Shown here in pieces: positions 15,665 to 22,087 of a stretch of DNA of 30,265 nucleotides. Location of the stretch: assembly GCA_005882235.1 (NCBI GenBank), contig VBCT01000043.1:1-30265 (forward strand), written 5' to 3'. The stretch comes from Betaproteobacteria bacterium (lineage in GTDB: Bacteria; Pseudomonadota; Gammaproteobacteria; Burkholderiales; SG8-39). The position numbers and the translations under genes were made by a program. Position 1 is the first letter of the stretch. Each line of letters begins with the position of its first letter. The notes under the pieces were generated by a model. The model saw nothing but the letters and a program-made list of their open reading frames with translations. It was not told the origin of the DNA and made no database searches.

Positions 15665-16233
15665 CGGGCCTCCTGAACCGGCGCAAGAGGGGTGAACCGA
15701 AATCGCTTCCATTCGGACGCGAGCGTCCACTCGCGGTTGGTGACTGCACTCACGCGGAATGGCGTTGGCAGCCGAGCCGGATCAAGGCGCAGACGCACCG
15801 CTGCAACGTAGGTTCGGCCGTTGTCGACCTGATCCTGTCCCAGCACCGGCCAGCCGTGTACCCTGCCGAGTGCCTCCAGCGCCTCGGCGAGCGTCGGGAA
15901 GTTCTGATACAGCGTCCCGCTCGACAGCCGGTACTGTTGCGCAAGTGGGAGATAGGAAAGCAGTAGCTCCAGTTTTTCGGAGGCGGTTTTCTCGTCGAAC
16001 CAGTACCATCGCGGCCGTGTCAGCTGGAACTCCACGAGGAAGCCGAGCGATACGCCATTGTTCAGCGCCTCCAGGAGTGGTGCGGTCAGATCAAGGCGAA
16101 AATCGGCGTTCAGGAAATAGCGCGTCTCGGCGATTTCCAACCCTGCGTTGCTGACCTGGATCGGCTGGGCTAAAGCCGACGCAACGAAGCTTCCCGCGAG
16201 CGCGGCGATGAATCGACGCAAGCTTGTCTTCAT
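15661..16233 (-). CDS. DUF4390 domain-containing exported protein
   Basis: The protein has 190 residues, with a signal peptide (MKTSLRRFIAALAGSF, then VASALA) and a single DUF4390 domain. The sequence has features common to this family: an ALNNGVSLGFLVEFQLTRPR core followed by WYWFDEKTAS, and a conserved QNFPTLAEALEALG. No catalytic motif is evident and its function is unknown. In betaproteobacteria it is usually found, as here, between rsmB and the ntrYX pair. Its stop overlaps the ntrY start, and it begins 8 bases after the rsmB stop, with a TGAGGA ribosome binding site. The tight coupling to the kinase gene suggests a periplasmic partner or input for NtrY, which is inference only. Confidence 0.85.
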   Translation of the reverse strand: MKTSLRRFIAALAGSFVASALAQPIQVSNAGLEIAETRYFLNADFRLDLTAPLLEALNNGVSLGFLVEFQLTRPRWYWFDEKTASEKLELLLSYLPLAQQYRLSSGTLYQNFPTLAEALEALGRVHGWPVLGQDQVDNGRTYVAAVRLRLDPARLPTPFRVSAVTNREWTLASEWKRFRFTPLAPVQEAR

Positions 16234-16241
16234 TCCTCAGC

Positions 16242-17624
16242 TTAAGCAGTGGTTTTTCTTAACAAGGCGTAGAAGAAACCGTCGCTATGGGCGCTCGGCA
16301 GGATCTGGCCCTCCAAGGGGCGTGGGACCCGTCTATCATTGTCGGCGAACCCTGGGAGCGGAAGCACTTCAGCTTCCGGGTGCCGCAGAAGAAAATTGTC
16401 CACCTGAGCGCCGTTCTCCTCGGGAAACACCGAGCACGTGGCGTACAACAATTTACCATCGGGGGCGAGCACCTGCCATAAAGCTTCCAGCAGTTCCGCC
16501 TGCACGCGGCCGAACTCGGGTGCATCGCTCTTCCGACGCAGCCATTTGATGTCGGGATGGCGCCGTACCACACCGGATCCCGAGCAAGGCGCATCCAGGA
16601 GAATGCGGTCGAAAGGCCTTCTCCCCCAGAAAACCTCCGGCCTGCGACAATCGCCGACCACGATTTTCGCCGAGAGCTTCAGCCTGGAGAGATTTTCGGC
16701 GATACGCTGCGCCCGCACGCCGTCCGCGTCCACTGCGAGAAGCTCGCACTCGGCAAGCTCAAGCAGGTGTCCGGTCTTGCCACCTGGCGCCGCGCAGGCA
16801 TCGAGCACTCGCATTCCGTCGCGAACATCCAGAAGGGGGCCGGCCCGCTGAGCGCCCGCGTCCTGCACCGAGACCTCGCCCGCAGCAAAACCCGGGAGCC
16901 GCTCGACCCGACAAGGCTTTTCGAGCAGTACCGCATCTTGTCCGAGCCCTCGCGCGGGAATTTCAGCCCGGTGCAGTTTCTCCAGATATGCCTTCGCAGA
17001 GAGTCGCCGCCGGTTTACCCTCAAAACCATTGGCGGATGTCGGTTCGACTCCAAAAGGACGGACTCCCACTCGTGCGGATAGGCCAGGCGCAACGCGTCG
17101 ATCCACCATTGTGGATGGCGGTAACGGCCAGATTCGGTAGCCTCGATCTCCGGGAGCAGTTCGGGCATGCGGCGCTGAAAGTTGCGCATCACCGCGTTGA
17201 CCAGCCCTTTCGCGCGCGAGTACCCAAGCAAAGCAGCCGCCTCCACCGCCTGATGCACGACCGCGTGCGCGGACTTCGGCCGGGCGGCGAGCTCCGCGAG
17301 CGCGGTGAGAAGCAACCCACGCACTGGGGAGTCCGTGAGAGGTCTTTGCAGGAGTCGCTCTAGCGCCACGTCGACCACCCCGTAGCCCCGCAGCGCGTTA
17401 TAGCAAAGATCCTGTGCTGCGGCAGCGACTGTCTCCGCCGACGCACGGCGTTTCAGGTCGGCGAGCGCGGTGTTCAAGCTCTCCCCTCCGGAGACGCGCC
17501 CGATGGCTTCGGCGGCGGCAACAAAGGCCTGTGCGAGGGAAGGGCCGGCGGAAACGGTGGACACGGATGCACTGCGCAAGGTCACGGGCGTTACTGCATT
17601 ATAGGCGCAGTGCGCTTGCCTCAC
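16242..17624 (-). CDS. rsmB: 16S rRNA (cytosine-967-C5)-methyltransferase RsmB
   Basis: The protein has about 460 residues: an N-terminal NusB-like RNA-binding domain (roughly 30-160, with SPVRGLLLTALAEL and GLVNAVMRNF) and a C-terminal SAM-dependent methyltransferase domain. The SAM motif is DACAAPGGKT (275-284). The two RsmB cysteines are present: C347 in DAPCSGSG (motif IV) and C397 in YATCSVFPEENG (motif VI, the nucleophile). RsmB methylates C967 of 16S rRNA. The start used is GTG 17622-17624, 3 bases after the fmt stop. The first 25 residues are not conserved, so a downstream start such as GTG at 17583-17585 is possible. It sits in the usual def-fmt-rsmB cluster. Confidence 0.93.
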   Translation of the reverse strand: MRQAHCAYNAVTPVTLRSASVSTVSAGPSLAQAFVAAAEAIGRVSGGESLNTALADLKRRASAETVAAAAQDLCYNALRGYGVVDVALERLLQRPLTDSPVRGLLLTALAELAARPKSAHAVVHQAVEAAALLGYSRAKGLVNAVMRNFQRRMPELLPEIEATESGRYRHPQWWIDALRLAYPHEWESVLLESNRHPPMVLRVNRRRLSAKAYLEKLHRAEIPARGLGQDAVLLEKPCRVERLPGFAAGEVSVQDAGAQRAGPLLDVRDGMRVLDACAAPGGKTGHLLELAECELLAVDADGVRAQRIAENLSRLKLSAKIVVGDCRRPEVFWGRRPFDRILLDAPCSGSGVVRRHPDIKWLRRKSDAPEFGRVQAELLEALWQVLAPDGKLLYATCSVFPEENGAQVDNFLLRHPEAEVLPLPGFADNDRRVPRPLEGQILPSAHSDGFFYALLRKTTA

Positions 17625-17627
17625 GCG

Positions 17628-18557
17628 CTACTGGCCTTCGAAGCGCTCGCCAGCGGAAAGCGGAAATCCCCTGAGAAATTCGGCGACGGCCATTCGTTTT
17701 CCCCCCGACCGTTGCAGCTCGGTTATGAGCAGAGCACCTTCCCCGCAGGCGACGCACAAGCCGCGCGGACCTACGTTCAGTATCTCACCCGCATACCCCT
17801 GCCCGGCCGCGGTAGCGCAACGCCAAATCTTAAGCTCCACCCCGCGCACGCGTGCATCCGCGCCCGGTGACGGATTGAGCGCGCGCACCTGGCGATTCAC
17901 GGTCACCGCACCCTGACGCCAGTCCACGCGAGCCTCGCGCCTGTCGAGCTTGGCTGCATACGTCACCCCCTCGGCTGATTGGGGTATCGCCTTGACCACA
18001 CCGGCTTCCAACTCATCCAGAGTTTGCGCCATGAGCTTCGCGCCGAGTTCAGCGAGCCGATCGTGCAGCGTTCCCATGGTATCGTCTTCGAGGATTGAAA
18101 GTTTTTCCTGCATCAACACTGGACCTGTGTCGAGCCCGGCGTCCATCTGCATGATCGATACGCCGGTGTCCCGATCACCGGCAAGCAGTGCCCGCTGAAT
18201 GGGTGTTGCGCCGCGCCATCGCGGCAACAGGGACGCGTGAATATTGATTGCCCCGTACCGAGGAAGCTCGAGCACCGGCTGCGGCAGAATCAAGCCATAA
18301 GCGGCAACCACGATGACGTCAGCTCGGAAATGTCTGAGCTCCGCTTGCGCCTGCGCGTTTCGCAGACTCATCGGCTGGGTTACCCGAATGCCTCGCGCTG
18401 CCGCCAGTTTCTTCACTGGTGATGGCGCCGGCGCAAAACCACGGCCGGCGGGTCGATCCGGCTGAGTTATCACACCGACCACACGATGGCGGGACCTGAG
18501 CAAAGTCTCAAGGCAGCGTGCGGCAAATTCAGGAGTACCGGCGAAGAGGACATTCAC
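17628..18557 (-). CDS. fmt: Methionyl-tRNA formyltransferase
   Basis: The protein has 309 residues. Fmt transfers a formyl group from 10-formyltetrahydrofolate to initiator Met-tRNA. Key features: the N-terminal FAGTPEFAARCLETLL, catalytic N105 and H107 in INIHASLLPRWRGA, D143 in DAGLDTGPVL, and the C-terminal OB-like domain with VRALNPSPGA. The start is GTG 18555-18557, fixed by alignment (NVLFAGTPEFA is the first strand). The partner gene def lies upstream on the same strand, separated by 118 bases that contain hairpin-forming repeats. rsmB starts 3 bases after its stop. Confidence 0.96.
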   Translation of the reverse strand: MNVLFAGTPEFAARCLETLLRSRHRVVGVITQPDRPAGRGFAPAPSPVKKLAAARGIRVTQPMSLRNAQAQAELRHFRADVIVVAAYGLILPQPVLELPRYGAINIHASLLPRWRGATPIQRALLAGDRDTGVSIMQMDAGLDTGPVLMQEKLSILEDDTMGTLHDRLAELGAKLMAQTLDELEAGVVKAIPQSAEGVTYAAKLDRREARVDWRQGAVTVNRQVRALNPSPGADARVRGVELKIWRCATAAGQGYAGEILNVGPRGLCVACGEGALLITELQRSGGKRMAVAEFLRGFPLSAGERFEGQ

Positions 18558-18622
18558 GGAAGCGGCCCCCGCTCAGGCCTTGCGCGAACGGCGGTGCCCC
18601 GGCAGTCGCCGAATAGCGAGTC

Positions 18623-18675
18623 GGCGGGGTCCCAACTCCGCACCGATCACGAATCGGCAGGGTCCCAACCCTGCC
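18623..18675. repeat. Two REP-like hairpin repeats between def and fmt
   Basis: Two 21-base units, 18621-18641 and 18654-18674, are 18/21 identical and 33 bases apart. Each folds on itself. The second forms a perfect 8-bp stem, GGCAGGGT / ACCCTGCC (18656-18675), directly against the def stop codon. The first forms a 7-bp stem (GCGGGGT / ACTCCGC) with one G-T pair. Two of the three differences are on opposite arms and keep pairing (G-C in one unit, A-T in the other). No T run follows on the transcribed strand. This could be a dispersed repeat or an RNA element between def and fmt. Confidence 0.7.
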
Positions 18676-19179
18676 TCAGGCCGTCTTGCGGAGTTGTTTT
18701 TGAAGTTTCGCCTTGATGCGCTGCTGCTTGAGGCGCGACAGATAGTCGACGAAGACTTTGCCCTCGAGGTGATCCATCTCGTGTTGGATGCAGACCGCGA
18801 GGAGTTTCTCTGCGACGACTGTAAAGGATCCTCCGTCTAGCCCGAGCGCCCGCACCGTCACGCGCTCGGCACGCTCAACCGGCTCGTAGATTCCTGGAAC
18901 CGACAGGCAGCCCTCCTCGCGATACTGAACGCCCTCGCTACTGACGATCTCCGGATTGATCAAAACCAGCAGCTCATCTCGGGTCTCGGAGGCATCGATG
19001 ACGATCACCCTTTGGTTCACGTCAACCTGGGTCGCCGCGAGTCCCACCCCCGGCGCTGCGTACATAGTTTCGGCCATGTTCCGGACCAAGGCGCGAACCG
19101 ATTCGTCAACCTCCAGTACGGGCACGGCCCTCCTATAGAGCTTCGGATCGGGGTAGCGAAGGATATCCAGCAGCGCCAT
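18676..19179 (-). CDS. def: Peptide deformylase
   Basis: The protein has 167 residues with all three deformylase motifs: GVGLAATQ (44-51), EGCLSVP (89-95) and QHEMDHLEG (132-140). C91, H133 and H137 bind the metal and E134 is catalytic. It removes the formyl group from nascent proteins, acting after Fmt. I chose ATG 19177-19179, giving MALLDILRYPDPKL as in most family members; an in-frame TTG at 19189-19191 would add four residues. No clear ribosome binding site precedes either. It is the first gene of the minus-strand block and is divergent from the LysM gene across an AT-rich region. Confidence 0.96.
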   Translation of the reverse strand: MALLDILRYPDPKLYRRAVPVLEVDESVRALVRNMAETMYAAPGVGLAATQVDVNQRVIVIDASETRDELLVLINPEIVSSEGVQYREEGCLSVPGIYEPVERAERVTVRALGLDGGSFTVVAEKLLAVCIQHEMDHLEGKVFVDYLSRLKQQRIKAKLQKQLRKTA

Positions 19180-19200
19180 AAATACTTGCAAATTGAAAGA

Positions 19201-19224
19201 ATTAAATGCAGAATTTAATGCAGA
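19201..19224. promoter_or_regulatory. Dyad and tandem 12-bp repeat between def and the LysM gene
   Basis: Two near-identical 12-base units (ATTAAATGCAGA at 19201-19212 and ATTTAATGCAGA at 19213-19224, 11/12) also contain the inverted repeat ATTAAAT-GCAGA-ATTTAAT. The region is distinctly AT-rich within GC-rich surroundings and lies in the divergent promoter interval. It may be an operator or simply part of the promoters. Confidence 0.5.
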
Positions 19225-19225
19225 C

Positions 19226-19254
19226 TGTAAAAAGCGAGCCGCAGAAGCTAATAT
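19226..19254 (+). promoter_or_regulatory. Candidate sigma-70 promoter for the LysM-dprA-smg genes
   Basis: TGTAAA at 19226-19231, 17 bases, then TAATAT at 19249-19254, about 36 bases before ATG 19290. The -10 match is only partial, so this is tentative. Confidence 0.35.
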
Positions 19255-19289
19255 AGGGATTGCGGCTGCTAAATCCAGACGAGGCGGTC

Positions 19290-20369
19290 ATGCAAAAGTC
19301 TATCACAGCTCTCCTCGCACTCGCCCTGGCCGGCGCAGGCTTGTTGGCGCTTGCTCAGGGCGATCTGCAGGTCAAGGATACGGCGCCGGACCGCTACGTC
19401 GTCCAAAGGGGCGATACGCTTTGGAGCATCGCCACCAAATTCCTCAGCGATCAATGGCGCTGGCCGGAAATCTGGCGAATGAACCAGGAGCAAATCAGAA
19501 ACCCCCATAACATCTCTCCGGGCGATGTCCTCGTGCTCGACCGGAGCGTGTCGCCCCCGCAATTGCGTATTGCGGACTCCGGCGCCGGCCCCGGGCTTGG
19601 GGGCGCAGAAGGAGTGAAGCTTCTGCCGCGCATCTACACTCAGCCCTTGACGTCGGAGGCGATACCCGCCATTTCGCCCAGGGCGATCGAGCCGTTTCTG
19701 ACGCAGCCATTGATCATCGAGGAAGGCGGCCTCGACAGGGCGCCGCGGATCATCGCTACGGAAGAAAATCGGGTCAACTTAGGCGCCGGCAATGTGGCCT
19801 ATGTGAGCGGTTTTCGTGGCACCGACGCGCCCATTTGGCAAATCTATCGCGCCGGGCGAGCGCTGGTCGACCCAGACAACCAGAGGACTCTGGGTTTCGA
19901 AGCCGTGTTCCTGGGTACGGCCGAAGTGACGCGAAGCGGCGAACCCGCCACAGTACAAATCGTGAATTCCAAGAAGGAGATTTCTGCAGGAGATCGACTC
20001 ATTCCCGCGCCCCCGCTAACCATCCCCCAGTATGTGCCTCATGCCCCGAGTTCCGCGGTAAGGGGCCGAATCATAGGGCTTTACGATGCTCTCGCTACCA
20101 GCGTGGGCGGGCGCGACTCGATCATCTCCATCAATCGAGGCAGGCGCGACGGTTTGGAGGTCGGGCACGTGCTTGCCGTGTACCGTAACGTCGTGGTCTA
20201 CGATCAGAGCGACTATCTGAAATCGCGTGACCGCTCCCCGGTGATTCAGCTGCCTCCGGAGCGCTACGGCCTGGCTTTCGTCTTCCGTACCTTCGATTCG
20301 GTCTCCTACGCGCTGGTAATGGAAAGTTCACGGCCGGTGCAAGGGGGAGATATCGTGCAGAACCCCTGA
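19290..20369 (+). CDS. LysM peptidoglycan-binding domain protein
   Basis: The protein has 359 residues. An N-terminal signal peptide (MQKSITALLALALAGAGLLA, cleavage near LALAQ) is followed by a LysM domain at about 36-84 (YVVQRGDTLWSIATKFL, then NPHNISPGDVLVL), which binds the glycan strands of peptidoglycan. The remaining 270 residues are a conserved region found in LysM proteins next to dprA in betaproteobacteria; I recognise no enzyme motif in it. The start at ATG 19290 follows a GAGGCGG ribosome binding site; an upstream in-frame ATG at 19260 would put charged residues before the signal peptide. It is divergent from def, and dprA starts 28 bases after its stop. A cell-wall role in the periplasm is likely. 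Confidence 0.88.
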   Translation: MQKSITALLALALAGAGLLALAQGDLQVKDTAPDRYVVQRGDTLWSIATKFLSDQWRWPEIWRMNQEQIRNPHNISPGDVLVLDRSVSPPQLRIADSGAGPGLGGAEGVKLLPRIYTQPLTSEAIPAISPRAIEPFLTQPLIIEEGGLDRAPRIIATEENRVNLGAGNVAYVSGFRGTDAPIWQIYRAGRALVDPDNQRTLGFEAVFLGTAEVTRSGEPATVQIVNSKKEISAGDRLIPAPPLTIPQYVPHAPSSAVRGRIIGLYDALATSVGGRDSIISINRGRRDGLEVGHVLAVYRNVVVYDQSDYLKSRDRSPVIQLPPERYGLAFVFRTFDSVSYALVMESSRPVQGGDIVQNP

Positions 20370-20397
20370 TCAAGATTCAGATCGGCGAGGCTTTCAC

Positions 20398-21471
20398 ATG
20401 AACGATTCAGGCGACCTGGCCGCCTGGATCGAACTCAGTCTGGTACCCGGGCTCGGTGGCCAGAGATTCCGGTCCCTGCTTTCCACCTTCGGTCTTCCCA
20501 CCAACGTATTGAACGCGACGCGATCGCAACTCTGCCGCGTCGTGCCCGAAGCCCTTGCAGCGGGGATCCTCGAGCGAAGCAGGGGTTCCGAAGTCGAAAA
20601 AGCGCTCCAATGGGCCGCCCAACCCGAGCACAGGGTTCTGACCCTTGCCGACACCGAATACCCCAAGCAACTCCTGGAAATCGCCGATCCCCCGGCTTTG
20701 CTTTATGTTGCCGGCAACGCGAAGCTCCTTTCTTCTCCAGCGCTTGCCGTAGTCGGGAGCCGAAACGCGACGCCTCAGGGACTGAAGAACGCGCAGAGCT
20801 TCGCGCGAACGTTCAGCGAGGCTGGCCTGGTCATCGTGAGCGGCCTGGCTATCGGTGTGGACAGCGCTGCACACTCCGGCGGCCTGGAGGGACGAGGGTC
20901 CACCATCGCGGTTCTGGGGACGGGCATCGACATCGTGTATCCGCGTCGCAACGAGCCGCTCGCGGAGGAAATTCTGTTGCGGGGTGCGCTTGTGTCCGAA
21001 TTTCCCCTCGGCACACCGCCCAATGCGGGAAATTTTCCCCGGCGCAATCGCCTCATCTCGGGTCTCGCCCGCGGTTGTCTAGTCGTCGAGGCAACTCTGG
21101 ATTCCGGCTCGCTCATTACTGCGCGCCTCGCCGCAGAACAGGGTCGCGAGGTGCTTGCCATCCCAGGCTCGATCCACTCGCCGCTCTCGAGAGGCTGCCA
21201 TTCGCTGATCAAGCAGGGCGCGAAACTGGTGGAGACTGCGCAAGACGTTCTCGAGGAACTCGGCGTGGCGGGGGTACCCGAAACGAGATTGCCGGAGCTC
21301 AGCGCGAGTCACGACTTGCTCGACAAGATGGGCTTCGATCCGTGCGATATTGACGGCTTGATCGCGCGCAGTGGCTTGACGGTCGAAATCGTATCGGCCA
21401 TTCTGCTGCAGTTGGAGCTGGAAGGAAAAGTAGCCGGCCTCCCCGGAGGTCTATACCAACGTGTCCGCTGA
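20398..21471 (+). CDS. dprA: DNA-processing protein DprA (Smf)
   Basis: The protein has 357 residues. DprA binds incoming single-stranded DNA and loads RecA during natural transformation. The extended Rossmann domain is clear: LAVVGSRNATPQGL, VIVSGLAIGVDSAAHSGGL, TIAVLGTGIDIVYPRRN, FPRRNRLISGLARG and AIPGSIHSPLSRGCHSLIKQGAKLV. An N-terminal SAM-like region precedes it. A C-terminal winged helix (DIDGLIARSGLTVEIVSAIL, then LQLELEGKV) completes the three-domain form. The smg ribosome binding site overlaps its stop codon, so dprA and smg are coupled. Transformation ability is not shown by this gene alone. Confidence 0.96.
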   Translation: MNDSGDLAAWIELSLVPGLGGQRFRSLLSTFGLPTNVLNATRSQLCRVVPEALAAGILERSRGSEVEKALQWAAQPEHRVLTLADTEYPKQLLEIADPPALLYVAGNAKLLSSPALAVVGSRNATPQGLKNAQSFARTFSEAGLVIVSGLAIGVDSAAHSGGLEGRGSTIAVLGTGIDIVYPRRNEPLAEEILLRGALVSEFPLGTPPNAGNFPRRNRLISGLARGCLVVEATLDSGSLITARLAAEQGREVLAIPGSIHSPLSRGCHSLIKQGAKLVETAQDVLEELGVAGVPETRLPELSASHDLLDKMGFDPCDIDGLIARSGLTVEIVSAILLQLELEGKVAGLPGGLYQRVR

Positions 21472-21484
21472 GGATTCATAGCGA

Positions 21485-21943
21485 ATGTTCGACGTACTCG
21501 TATACCTTTTCGAGAATTACTACCAGACCCAAACCTATCCCGATCAGGATACGCTTGAGCGCAAACTGCATGCGGCGGGCTTCGAGAACGACGACATCCA
21601 GGACGCGTTGGATTGGCTGAATACCCTCACGGATCTCCCCAAGGAGGCTCTTCCGGAGTCTCTCGACGCACGACAGTCCTTCCGCGGGTATTCTACGGAC
21701 GAAGCAACCAAGTTGTCGTTGGAGAGCCGAGGCTTCATTGCTTTTCTTGAGAGTGCAAAAATCCTCACCCCGTTGCTGCGCGAACTTATCATCGAGCGCG
21801 GGATGGCCTTACCCAACGAAATCGTGGGTTTGGACAAGCTCAAGGTGATCGTCCTGATGGTGCTTTGGACGCGCCGCGGCAATGTAGACGCCCTGATCCT
21901 CGACGAGTTGATACCCGACGGCGAGAAACGCCGGACGCACTAG
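21485..21943 (+). CDS. smg: Smg family protein (DUF494)
   Basis: The protein has 152 residues and matches the Smg/DUF494 family from its first residues (MFDVLVYLFENYYQ, then TYPDQDTLERKLHAAGFE) to its C-terminus (KLKVIVLMVLWTRRG, then LILDELI). It is usually found just downstream of dprA, as here. The molecular function is unknown. GAGGA at 21470-21474 overlaps the dprA stop and lies 10 bases before ATG 21485, which suggests translational coupling. Confidence 0.94.
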   Translation: MFDVLVYLFENYYQTQTYPDQDTLERKLHAAGFENDDIQDALDWLNTLTDLPKEALPESLDARQSFRGYSTDEATKLSLESRGFIAFLESAKILTPLLRELIIERGMALPNEIVGLDKLKVIVLMVLWTRRGNVDALILDELIPDGEKRRTH

Positions 21944-21993
21944 CACCGAGCCGAAGTCTCGAGATGGACTCGGCCTTCGCGGGCGACCGTTTC

Positions 21994-22022
21994 TTGCTTC
22001 ACGTTTCGATTACACTTATCAT
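21994..22022 (+). promoter_or_regulatory. Candidate sigma-70 promoter for topoisomerase III
   Basis: TTGCTT at 21994-21999, a 17-base spacer, then TATCAT (5/6 to consensus) at 22017-22022, in the 144-base gap between smg and the topoisomerase gene. The -35 box is weak. Confidence 0.35.
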
Positions 22023-22087
22023 TCTGCGCTTCGCGTAGAGACGGCCTCGAATCCTGTCGTCTGTCTTTTCGCAATCTATTCTTCTCA

